Shown: in pieces, positions 1 to 6,629 of the stretch
Position numbering within the stretch: position 1 is the first letter of the stretch
Layout: each line of letters begins with the position of its first letter
Source of the DNA: DATKKK01 sp035542975
Lineage (GTDB): Archaea; Thermoproteota; Bathyarchaeia; Bathyarchaeales; Bathycorpusculaceae
Direction: 5' to 3'
Length of the DNA stretch: 8,162 nt
Assembly: GCA_035542975.1 (NCBI GenBank)
Contig: DATKKK010000075.1
Span: 1-8,162 of the forward strand
Made by a program: the position numbers and the translations under genes
Notes under the pieces: model-generated
Seen by the model: the letters and a program-made list of their open reading frames with translations, nothing else
Database searches by the model: none
What the model was told of the DNA's origin: nothing

Positions 1-305
1 GATAATGCGCTCGTGAAGATTCCAACACCCATAGCGCCAACAGCCATTAAGATAAGCAGGACAGTTAGACCTCTAAAATCAGCAGTGCGCGGTAGAAAGT
101 ACGCTCCGATCATTGATAGCAACCCGAAGAGGAAAGCAGAAGAGTTGAAAACCGTTGACGAAGGTCCAACACCAAGGTCGCTGATATAATTTTCAGCAAC
201 ACTATAGCCAGAGTACATTGCTTCTGCAACCACAAGGCCCAAGATGAACTGAGCGCTGGCTACTAAAAAGAGAACTCCCGCTATTCTGTCGTTTCGATGT
301 ATCAT
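1..305 (-). CDS. DUF998-family membrane protein, N-terminal part (cut by window edge)
   Basis: Reading the minus strand from the ATG at 305-303 gives 101 open codons that run off the left edge, so the C-terminal part is missing. A stop codon lies three codons upstream (314-312), which fixes this ATG as the first possible start. The protein opens with a short basic segment (MIHRNDR), then a membrane helix at about residues 8-27, an extracytoplasmic-type loop, and further helices at about 53-71 and 79-98. The loop motif ENYISDLGVG (39-47) followed by FNSSAFLFG (53-61) is what I recognise as typical of DUF998, a multi-helix archaeal and bacterial membrane family of unknown function. Family assignment is from memory of this motif; no substrate or partner can be named. 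It is transcribed divergently from valS. No Shine-Dalgarno site precedes the start, so translation may use a short leader. Confidence 0.8.
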   Translation of the reverse strand, partial: MIHRNDRIAGVLFLVASAQFILGLVVAEAMYSGYSVAENYISDLGVGPSSTVFNSSAFLFGLLSMIGAYFLPRTADFRGLTVLLILMAVGAMGVGIFTSAL

Positions 306-349
306 TAGTTGCTATGTTGTTTCATGGAAAGATAAGACTTGCGCATTGT

Positions 350-358
350 CTATATCGA
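350..358 (-). promoter_or_regulatory. Candidate TATA box for the DUF998 gene
   Basis: On the minus strand this reads GATATAGAC. Transcription starting about 25 bases downstream would leave a leader of about 20 bases before the ATG at 305. The match is only moderate and no BRE element is clear. Confidence 0.3.
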
Positions 359-448
359 ACTGCGATTTTAACAGAGATGTTAGCATACATTCCATAGAGT
401 TCAAATTCTCTGAAATGGAAAAAAGATTGTTGTGCAAGAGACATCGCC

Positions 449-455
449 TTTATAT
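449..455 (+). promoter_or_regulatory. Candidate TATA box for valS-nadX
   Basis: TTTATAT lies 62 bases before the valS ATG, implying a start near 476-482 and a leader of about 40 bases. A second weaker box, CTTTATCT, lies at 463-470. Just before the ATG the sequence GATGAGGT touches the start codon, too close to work as a normal Shine-Dalgarno site. Confidence 0.4.
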
Positions 456-517
456 GTGGAATCTTTATCTTTCCTAAGAAATGTTTACACGCTGTGTTTG
501 AGTGCGGTTGATGAGGT

Positions 518-2977
518 ATGGATAGACTGCCGAAAGAGTTCAACGTTCAAGAGATCGAGAAGAAATGGCAGAGTAAATGGGAAGAGACAGGCACTTACCA
601 TTTCGACTGGAACGACAAGAAACGCACAGTCTTCAGCATTGACACACCGCCGCCATATACTTCGGGCGAGTTTCATATGGGGCTTGTCCTCAACTGGACT
701 TACTTCGACATGGTAGCCCGATATAAACGTTTGAGAGGCTTTAACGTTTATTTTCCGCAAGGCTGGGATTGTCACGGCTTGCCCGTTGAGGTGGAGGTTG
801 AAAAAAGAAATAACATCAGAAAAACGGACATTCCGCCCGACCAGTTTCGGAAGCTCTGCATGGAGCTCGTCAGTAAGTACATCGGAGTCATGAAGGCTTC
901 CATAATGCGTCTCGGATGCTCGATTGACTGGTCAACAGAATATCGAACGATGAACCCTGACTATTGGAGACGCACTCAGCTTTCATTCATCCTTCTCTAT
1001 GACAAAGGCTTCATCTATCGTGGGACGCATCCCGTGAACTGGTGTCCACGGTGCGAAACGGCGATCGCTGACGCTGAAGTGGAGTATGACACACGAAACG
1101 CTCAACTGCACTACATAAAGTTCGAGCTGGAAAGCGGAGGTTTTCTGGAAATAGCTACATCGAGACCTGAGCTGATTCCAGCCTGCGTGATGGTTGCCGT
1201 GAACCCAAACGACGAACGCTATACGAAATATGTTGGCAAGAAGGTTCATGTGCCAACGACAAACCGAACGGTCGAGGTAGTGGCTGACGAGATGGCAGAC
1301 CCGAAGTTCGGCACTGGAGTAGTCATGATCTGCACGTACGGCGACAAGGCTGACGTGAAGAGCGTGATGAAACAAAACTTGTCAGCTATAATGTGTGTTG
1401 ATGAGAAGGGCAGGATGACTCAGAACGCTGGAAAATACGCTGGCATGAAGACTGATGAGGCTAAGAAGGCTATACTTGCAGACTTGAAAAACGTGGGGTT
1501 GGTCGATAAGATTGAGCCGCTCAGCCAAGAAGTCAGCCTCTGCTGGAGATGCCACACGCCGATCGAGATTCTTGAGAGGGAACAGTGGTTCATGAAAACA
1601 CGCGAGTTAACAGACAAGGTTGAGAAGAACGCTATGGAAATCACGTGGTTTCCCGATTACATGAAGCATAGATTGATTGATTGGGCGAAATCGCTAGAGT
1701 GGGACTGGGTAATCTCGCGACAGAGAGTGTTCGCCACGCCTATACCGATTTGGTACTGCAAGGAATGCAACGAAATAATCTTAGCCAAGCCTGAATGGGT
1801 GCCGATAGACCCGCGTATAGAAAAACCAAAGATTGCTAAGTGTCCAAAGTGTGGCGGAACCGAGTTCACGCCTGAGACTGACGTCTTTGACACTTGGATG
1901 GACTCCTCTATCACGTGCGCGGTTCACGCTGGATGGCCTGATAGGAAGGATTGGCGTCGGTTGTTTCCGGCGGACATGCATCCGTCTGGGGTGGACATTA
2001 TTCGTACGTGGGCGTACTACTTGATGGTTAGACACTTGGCGTTGTTTGGGGAGAAGCCGTACAAGAGTTGCTTGATCAACGGTATGGTTCTTGGAACGGA
2101 TGGTCGTGAGATGCACAAATCGCTTGGCAACTACGTGGCTTCACTTGAGGTTCTGGACAAGTACGGTGCGGATGCGACGAGGCAGTGGGCGGCTGGAGGA
2201 GGCGCAACGGGCTCGGACATACCGTTTCGTTGGCCAGACGTTGAGTATGGTTGGCGTTTCTTGATTAAGCTCTGGAATGCATCGAGCTTCGTGAGCATGT
2301 TGTTGAAGGATTATGAGCCCAGCGAAAAAGCAGAGTTTGATTTGCAACCTTTAGACAGATGGATTCTAAGCAAGGCTGAGAGGTTGACGGAGAAGGTTAC
2401 TGATGCCTTTGACGGGTGTCAATTCAACATTGCCATGGAGGAAGTTCGCAACTTTGCTTGGCACGTTTTCTGCGACTGCTACATTGAAGCTGTCAAGGAT
2501 AGGTTGTACAAGCCTGAAATCTACGGTAAGGCAAAACAGAAGGCTGCACAGCACACGCTGTACACAGTGCTCTACCGCATTCTGCAGCTTCTTGCTCCGT
2601 TAACGCCGCACGTTACAGAGGAGATTTATCAGACGTTGTATGCTAAGGATAAGGGCTGCAAGAGTCTTCATTTGTCGCCTTGGCCGAAGGTTGACAGGAA
2701 GCTTTTGAGCGAGGAAGAGGAAAAGAGTGGTGACTTGGCAGTTGCAGTGATTACTGAGGTTAGGCGTGAGAAGGCTGAGAGGCATTTGCCCTTGAACACG
2801 CAGATTAAGAAGCTGACGGTTTTCGCTGGAGACAAAGAAACAGCAAAGTCTTTGATGGGAAGCAAGGAAGACATTGTCGGAACTTGCAAGGCTGGAAGCA
2901 TCGAGGTTTTACCTAAGAAAGGTGAGGGTAGGGAAGTGAAGCCGTACGCTGATGTCTGTTTCGTGGCTGAATATTGA
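518..2977 (+). CDS. valS: Valyl-tRNA synthetase, archaeal type
   Basis: A class I cytoplasmic aminoacyl-tRNA synthetase that charges tRNA-Val with valine; 819 residues is normal for archaeal ValRS. The first ATG gives MDRLPKEFN, followed by the KKWQSKWEE helix expected at the ValRS N-terminus. The HIGH-equivalent is HMGL (53-56), followed by YFPQGWDCHGLPVE (78-91). The CP1 editing domain (about 200-350) has TSRPE (214-218) and GTGVVMICTYGDKADV (265-280), which hydrolyses mischarged threonine and is the archaeal rather than bacterial form. CWRCHTPIE (342-350) and WDWVISRQRVFATPIPIW (395-412) point to ValRS rather than IleRS or LeuRS. The KMSKS-equivalent is MHKSL (532-536). Cysteine pairs at 176/179, 342/345, 414/417 and 442/445 suggest zinc knuckles. 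The helical anticodon-binding domain covers about 610-760. It is transcribed divergently from the DUF998 gene and followed by nadX. Codon choice changes in the second half, towards TTG leucine and GT-rich codons. Confidence 0.96.
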   Translation: MDRLPKEFNVQEIEKKWQSKWEETGTYHFDWNDKKRTVFSIDTPPPYTSGEFHMGLVLNWTYFDMVARYKRLRGFNVYFPQGWDCHGLPVEVEVEKRNNIRKTDIPPDQFRKLCMELVSKYIGVMKASIMRLGCSIDWSTEYRTMNPDYWRRTQLSFILLYDKGFIYRGTHPVNWCPRCETAIADAEVEYDTRNAQLHYIKFELESGGFLEIATSRPELIPACVMVAVNPNDERYTKYVGKKVHVPTTNRTVEVVADEMADPKFGTGVVMICTYGDKADVKSVMKQNLSAIMCVDEKGRMTQNAGKYAGMKTDEAKKAILADLKNVGLVDKIEPLSQEVSLCWRCHTPIEILEREQWFMKTRELTDKVEKNAMEITWFPDYMKHRLIDWAKSLEWDWVISRQRVFATPIPIWYCKECNEIILAKPEWVPIDPRIEKPKIAKCPKCGGTEFTPETDVFDTWMDSSITCAVHAGWPDRKDWRRLFPADMHPSGVDIIRTWAYYLMVRHLALFGEKPYKSCLINGMVLGTDGREMHKSLGNYVASLEVLDKYGADATRQWAAGGGATGSDIPFRWPDVEYGWRFLIKLWNASSFVSMLLKDYEPSEKAEFDLQPLDRWILSKAERLTEKVTDAFDGCQFNIAMEEVRNFAWHVFCDCYIEAVKDRLYKPEIYGKAKQKAAQHTLYTVLYRILQLLAPLTPHVTEEIYQTLYAKDKGCKSLHLSPWPKVDRKLLSEEEEKSGDLAVAVITEVRREKAERHLPLNTQIKKLTVFAGDKETAKSLMGSKEDIVGTCKAGSIEVLPKKGEGREVKPYADVCFVAEY

Positions 2978-2994
2978 ATTTAGTGTTCAGAAGC

Positions 2995-2999
2995 GGTGA
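2995..2999 (+). promoter_or_regulatory. Shine-Dalgarno site that sets the nadX start
   Basis: GGTGA, complementary to the archaeal 16S 3' end, sits 4 bases before the GTG at 3004. The earlier in-frame TTG (2974, overlapping the valS stop) and GTG (2983) lack a comparable site, and they would add ten residues ahead of the Rossmann strand. Confidence 0.6.
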
Positions 3000-3003
3000 A
3001 ACG

Positions 3004-3741
3004 GTGAGGGCAGTCGGGATTATTGGTTGTGGCGCGATTGGCACGTTGATCACTGAGGCAGTTGAGAGTGGAATCGTTGCGTGTGATAGGTTGATTCTTT
3101 TTGATGCGGATTCGGCTGAGGCTGAGAAGCTCAAGAGTCGCTTGCGTGTTTCCGTTACAGTTGTTAGCAGTGTTGATGAGATGATTCGGCTTAAGCCCGC
3201 GGTCATCGTGGAGGCTGCGTCGCAGCAGGCGGCAAGACAGTATACACGTGAAATTGTTGGTGCGGGCATTGATTTGGTTGTCATGAGCGTGGGCGCACTG
3301 TTAGACCTTGATGTGAAGAGTGGCAAGATTCACGTTCCTTCAGGAGCCATTGGCGGTTTAGACGCGATTTCCAGCGCTGACTTGGCAGGAGTTGACGAGG
3401 TTGTCTTGGTTACGCGTAAGAATCCCAAGGTTTTGGATTTAGATAATCGTGAGGAAAAAGTAGTGTATGAGGGCGGTGCTGCGGAGGCGGTTAGGCGTTT
3501 TCCTAGGGAGATGAATGTGGCTGCAACGTTGGCTTTGACGGTTAAGCCTGAAAAAGTGAAAGTGCGGGTGGTTTCTGACCCTGAGGTTAAGCGAAACGTG
3601 CATGAGGTTACTGTTAGGTGGAGGTTTGGTAAGATGTTTTTCAGGTTTTCTAATGAGCCGCATCCTGAGAACCCGAAGACTAGTGCGCTTGCAGCGTGGT
3701 CTGCGATAAGACTGTTGAAGGAGCTTCTGGAGAAGGAATAG
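3004..3741 (+). CDS. nadX: L-aspartate dehydrogenase (NAD biosynthesis)
   Basis: Oxidises L-aspartate to iminoaspartate with NAD(P)+, the first step of de novo NAD synthesis in archaea that lack NadB; soluble. I chose the GTG at 3004 (245 residues) because it follows a good ribosome site and puts the Rossmann strand at the N-terminus, as in family members of about 235-260 residues; an upstream TTG at 2974 would give 255. Seen in the sequence: the dinucleotide-binding motif GCGAIG (8-13), the VEAASQQA segment (69-76), VPSGAIGGLDAI (111-122), FPREMNVAATLAL (166-178), NVHEV (198-202) with His200 at the position of the conserved catalytic histidine of archaeal aspartate dehydrogenase, and NPKTSALAAWSAI (223-235). 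It begins 26 bp after valS and is probably cotranscribed. Its usual pathway partners nadA and nadC are not in this window. Confidence 0.92.
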   Translation: MRAVGIIGCGAIGTLITEAVESGIVACDRLILFDADSAEAEKLKSRLRVSVTVVSSVDEMIRLKPAVIVEAASQQAARQYTREIVGAGIDLVVMSVGALLDLDVKSGKIHVPSGAIGGLDAISSADLAGVDEVVLVTRKNPKVLDLDNREEKVVYEGGAAEAVRRFPREMNVAATLALTVKPEKVKVRVVSDPEVKRNVHEVTVRWRFGKMFFRFSNEPHPENPKTSALAAWSAIRLLKELLEKE

Positions 3742-3748
3742 CAGATCT

Positions 3749-4543
3749 TTAGGGTTTTAGTCCTGTTCCCACGTCTATCCAGAGTTTTTCGCCTATTTTC
3801 TTGTAGCCGATTTTTTCGTAAGCCTTGATAGCTGGGTAATTGTCTGACCTGACGAACAGTGCAGCTGTTTCTGCGTTTGTTAGTGCTTCTCGGGTTATTG
3901 CGAATGTGGCTTGTGTGGCGTAACCCTTGTTCCTGTATGCTGGGTTGGTGTAGACTCCGCCAATCATCCAGACCTGTGGTAGTTGGATGAAGGAGCCTGC
4001 GTAGGCGACTAGTTTGTTGTTTATGAAGACGCCGAAGGTTGGGTGCTTGGTTATCATCTCAAAGTGTTTGTTTGTGTCGGTGTTTTTGCGGTCTTTTCGA
4101 GTTGAGAGTAATCTTGCGAGTTTTTTGGCGTCGGTTTTTGTTTGGAGTTTGCGGGTGTTTTCTGTTTTGATGGGTTTTGTTTCTCTTTTTTTGATGGTCA
4201 TCCAATCTTCGACGTAGTGTTTTTCGTTTGGAAACCTGCTCTTTACGATTGATAAGAGGTTCGGTGACGTGTGCGTTACGAAATGGTTTTCTGGTGCGTG
4301 GATGATTAGTTTCTCTGCGGCTTCTTCGTCGCTTTCCAGAATCACGCTCGTCCAGTCTAGGGCTGTGTAGATGAGGATGTACCCTTTCAGTTGTTTGTTT
4401 GATTCGTAGGCTGCGTAGACTGTGGTGTGTTCGGGTTCGTGTTGGAGGTCATAGTAGGCGAAAACATGCTTTATGACATCCTTTCTAAGAGTGTTAAGAA
4501 TTTGTAGAGTGCTGGATTTGTTGATTTGGGTTATAGTTAGCAT
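3749..4543 (-). CDS. GNAT-family N-acetyltransferase with an extra N-terminal domain
   Basis: A 264-residue protein whose C-terminal half (about 130-255) is a GNAT acetyltransferase domain, using acetyl-CoA on an unknown amine. The acetyl-CoA-binding motif A is GGVYTNPAYRNKGYAT (195-210), with R-N-K-G-Y-A as the pyrophosphate loop. It follows a central beta strand (VWMIGGVY) and precedes LFVRSDNYPAIKAYEKIGYK (229-248), the usual C-terminal strand and helix. This resembles the FR47-like subgroup. The N-terminal half (1-125) has a pattern VYAAYESNKQLKGYILIY (42-59) like the middle strands of a GNAT fold, so it may be a degenerate second copy. Residues 117-160 are unusually rich in Lys, Arg and Thr, possibly a linker. 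It converges on nadX with 7 bp between stops. The coding strand is A/C-rich and G-poor, unlike nadX. Substrate cannot be predicted. Confidence 0.85.
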   Translation of the reverse strand: MLTITQINKSSTLQILNTLRKDVIKHVFAYYDLQHEPEHTTVYAAYESNKQLKGYILIYTALDWTSVILESDEEAAEKLIIHAPENHFVTHTSPNLLSIVKSRFPNEKHYVEDWMTIKKRETKPIKTENTRKLQTKTDAKKLARLLSTRKDRKNTDTNKHFEMITKHPTFGVFINNKLVAYAGSFIQLPQVWMIGGVYTNPAYRNKGYATQATFAITREALTNAETAALFVRSDNYPAIKAYEKIGYKKIGEKLWIDVGTGLKP

Positions 4544-4582
4544 GTTTTTCTGCTTTTCCTCTCAATAATTCGTTGTGCGTGG

Positions 4583-4590
4583 CTTAAAAG
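4583..4590 (-). promoter_or_regulatory. Candidate TATA box for the GNAT gene
   Basis: CTTTTAAG on the minus strand lies 40 bases before the ATG at 4543; starting about 25 bases downstream would leave a leader of about 17-20 bases that contains a weak GAGAGG ribosome site. A second box, TATAAAGC, lies at 4599-4606. Confidence 0.4.
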
Positions 4591-4691
4591 TTAGATTGCT
4601 TTATAGAAAAAATAACATGCAGACTTTGTAACGTGCTTTGAGTTTAACCGGAGTTGCGTGGTCGTCTTTTTTCTTAAGTGTTAAAGAGAGG

Positions 4692-4696
4692 AAAAA
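4692..4696 (-). terminator. Possible T-run terminator after the secreted protein gene
   Basis: On the minus strand a run of five T in a pyrimidine-rich stretch (ACTTTTTCCTCTCTTT) begins about 15 bases after the stop of the propeller gene. Archaeal transcription can end at such T-runs without a hairpin. No stem-loop is visible. Weak evidence. Confidence 0.25.
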
Positions 4697-4709
4697 GTTT
4701 GGGTTGAGG

Positions 4710-6302
4710 CTATTTGATGATTGATATGCGTATGCGGATGTAGTTCCAGTCTGTGTTCGTGTTGCCTCGGTAAAGCGTAAGCGTGTTTAGTTCCCAGAAT
4801 ACAACGTACACCGAAAGACCACTCCACGCTATATCGCCAGATTGATCAGTCTTGACTAGCCACATATCACTGTCGCCAGCACCCAGAGAATACGTGTAGC
4901 CTGCCAGTGCGTATCCGCCATCACTTGTCTGAATAACAAACTTTGCTCCATCACTTTTTGTTCCTCCGTATGTTTTGCTCCAAATCATATTGCCGGAATC
5001 GTCAGTCTTAAGCAGCCACATGTCATAGTCGCCAGCGCCAAAAGAACCTGTGTAGCCTGCTATTGCATATCCTCCGTTACTTGTTTGGACGACAGAACTG
5101 GCTTCGTCATAGTTTGTTCCTCCGTATGTTTTGCCCCATTGCATGTTTCCAAAGCCGTTGGTCTTGATCAGCCATATATCACTGCTGCCCGCACCTAGCG
5201 AGTATGTATAGCCTGCTAGTGCATACCCTCCTTCGTTCGTTTGAATAATAGACCATGCTCCATCGTTGTTTGTTCCTCCGTAGGTTCTGTTCCATTGTAT
5301 GTTGCCTGCTCCGTCAGTTTTGACTAGCCAAACGTCTTGACTGCCGGCACCGAAAGAGTACGTCCAACCTGCTAGTGCGTATCCTCCATCGTTCGTTTTT
5401 GCGATAGACCATGTTACGTCATCGAGTGTTCCTCCGTAGGTTTTGTTCCAGAGCATGTTTCCAAAACCGTCAGTCTTGACCAAATAGAGATCGGTATCTC
5501 CGCTAGAAGAGTATGTGTAACCTGTTAGTGCGTATCCTCCGTCGCTTGTCTGAACGAGAGAATAGGCGTCGTCAAAGTTTGCTCCTCCATACGTTCTATT
5601 CCAGAGCATGTTGCCTGCTCCATCGGTTTTAACCAGCCACACGTCATCGTAACCAGCACCAGAAGAACCTGTGTAACCCCCCAGTGCATATCCTCCGTCG
5701 CTCGTTTGAATGAGCGAATAGGCGCCATCATAGTTTGTTCCTCCGTATGTTCTATTCCACAAGTGGTTGCCAGCCGAATCAGTCTTGACTAGCCACATGT
5801 CCTGACCGCCAGCACCGAGAGAACTCGTGTAGCCTGCCAGTGCGTATCCTCCGTCGCTTGTCTGAACAACAGAATTGGCAACATCGGTTTTTGTTCCTCC
5901 GTATGTTCTGTTGATTCCTGGGGCTCCGCTGCCGAGTCTTTGAATGGGGCTGGTCGGTGTTTTTTTGCCTGTTATATCTACCATTATGCTCTGGTTGTTC
6001 CAATTTGGAATGTTCAAGTTATGTGTAACTGTGAAGAGTTGTCCTCTTTTGTCTGTGATGTTGAGCCATCCGCTGTCGTAGGTTACTGCTGCTTTGGTGA
6101 TAGGTGTGCCTGTTGCTCCGTATATGCCTGTGACTCCGACTACATCGAGGATGTTGATGACGCCGTCGTTGTTCAGGTCTGCCCATGGGTTGTATGGGAT
6201 AGAAGATGCTTTGATGGTTGACGGCAACGCGACTGAAACACATACTAAGCAAAATAATGCTAAAAAGGCGATAAAACCTCCTAAATTAACCTTGATTTTC
6301 AT
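4710..6302 (-). CDS. Secreted dockerin-like / seven-repeat beta-propeller protein
   Basis: A 530-residue exported protein of unknown binding target. The N-terminus has two lysines (MKIK) and a hydrophobic stretch (9-26), a Sec signal peptide probably cut near residue 31-34. Residues 40-62 (WADLNNDGVINILDVVGVTG) form one dockerin-like EF-hand calcium loop with D42, N44, D46, N50 and D53. Residues 73-113 (YDSGWLNITD, FTVTHNLNIPN, IMVDITGK) look like strands of a beta-sandwich. Residues 131-493 are seven tandem repeats of 51-52 residues around the consensus NRTYGGTNYD/QTSDGGYALAGYT/DMWLVKTDGAGNMLW, predicted to close as a seven-bladed propeller. The tail (494-530) carries NTLTLYRG and DWNYIRIRI, probably the remaining strands of the sandwich. 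There is no C-terminal membrane anchor or sorting signal. A strong ribosome site precedes the start. Likely role: cell-surface or released adhesion or carbohydrate binding (inference). Confidence 0.88.
   Translation of the reverse strand: MKIKVNLGGFIAFLALFCLVCVSVALPSTIKASSIPYNPWADLNNDGVINILDVVGVTGIYGATGTPITKAAVTYDSGWLNITDKRGQLFTVTHNLNIPNWNNQSIMVDITGKKTPTSPIQRLGSGAPGINRTYGGTKTDVANSVVQTSDGGYALAGYTSSLGAGGQDMWLVKTDSAGNHLWNRTYGGTNYDGAYSLIQTSDGGYALGGYTGSSGAGYDDVWLVKTDGAGNMLWNRTYGGANFDDAYSLVQTSDGGYALTGYTYSSSGDTDLYLVKTDGFGNMLWNKTYGGTLDDVTWSIAKTNDGGYALAGWTYSFGAGSQDVWLVKTDGAGNIQWNRTYGGTNNDGAWSIIQTNEGGYALAGYTYSLGAGSSDIWLIKTNGFGNMQWGKTYGGTNYDEASSVVQTSNGGYAIAGYTGSFGAGDYDMWLLKTDDSGNMIWSKTYGGTKSDGAKFVIQTSDGGYALAGYTYSLGAGDSDMWLVKTDQSGDIAWSGLSVYVVFWELNTLTLYRGNTNTDWNYIRIRISIIK
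4824..5912 (-). repeat. Seven tandem ~156-bp coding repeats (propeller blades)
   Basis: Boundaries on the minus strand, in coding order: 5912-5757, 5756-5601, 5600-5448, 5447-5292, 5291-5136, 5135-4980 and 4979-4824. Six units are 156 bp and the third is 153 bp. Each encodes an (N/G/S)(R/K)TYGG start, a DGGYAL(A/G/T)G centre and a (W/Y)L(V/I/L)KT(D/N) end. DNA copies are clearly related but diverged, mostly at third positions, so this is an old protein-level repeat under selection rather than a recent expansion. Confidence 0.9.
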
Positions 6303-6309
6303 AATGTTT

Positions 6310-6317
6310 TCACCTCC
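6310..6317 (-). promoter_or_regulatory. Strong Shine-Dalgarno site of the propeller gene
   Basis: The minus strand reads GGGGGAGGTGAAAACATTATG. GGAGGTGA is a full match to the archaeal anti-Shine-Dalgarno sequence, with a 7-base spacer to the ATG at 6302. It is the best ribosome site in the window and suggests strong translation; it also confirms the start. Confidence 0.85.
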
Positions 6318-6582
6318 CCCTACTTCTGCTTAATGTTTCTGATTTCTTGGTTATGAGATATGTGGCTTATCAATTTTCTGAAACGTTCTACGGTCTGCTG
6401 GAGTTGTCTATTGATAACGTGTCCATGTTAGCAAGCGGTTCTTCTAATCTATTCTTATTTGAATGTTTCATCTGGAAAGCATTAAGTTAATTGCGTGTTC
6501 ATCTCGAGTTTGAGGGTAAAGTTTTATCCAGCCAGTACTGTCAAGAAAACGAAACCGTACCCAAACCCAACTGAATCTCAAA

Positions 6583-6590
6583 TTCATAAA
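6583..6590 (+). promoter_or_regulatory. Candidate TATA box for the DUF5752-like gene
   Basis: TTCATAAA lies 40 bases before the ATG at 6630, implying a start near 6610-6615 and a leader of about 15-20 bases. GAGGTT at 6614-6619 could be a weak ribosome site but is about 10 bases from the ATG. Confidence 0.3.
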
Positions 6591-6629
6591 CAATATCTTG
6601 TTGTCAAAACATCGAGGTTATGACTTGCA

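Larger units (their letters stand above)
6303..6629. other. Divergent intergenic region (327 bp)
   Basis: This separates the propeller gene (minus) from the DUF5752-like gene (plus). It holds the strong ribosome site of the former, a weak minus-strand TATA candidate CACATATC at 6357-6364, and a plus-strand candidate at 6583-6590. The middle part (about 6365-6580) shows no RNA gene, clear inverted repeat or mobile-element remnant that I can support. Confidence 0.6.

Noticed and set aside
322..543. Minus-strand 73-codon frame overlapping the valS start region
   Set aside because: No recognisable motif, covers the divergent promoters and the beginning of valS; best explained as chance.
4571..4665. 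Two similar short words (TTGTGCGTGGCT and GTTGCGTGGTCG) in the spacer before the GNAT gene
   Set aside because: Imperfect and few; no spacing or symmetry that suggests an operator or CRISPR-like array.
5525..6252. Extra frames inside the propeller gene on both strands
   Set aside because: They arise because a tandem DNA repeat keeps alternative frames open periodically; no independent start signals or motifs.
6353..6490. Plus-strand 45-codon frame in the spacer before the DUF5752-like gene (begins MRYVAYQFSE)
   Set aside because: No ribosome site and no familiar motif; composition rich in Phe, Leu and Ser looks like AT-rich noncoding DNA. It might be a small hydrophobic peptide, but nothing supports it.
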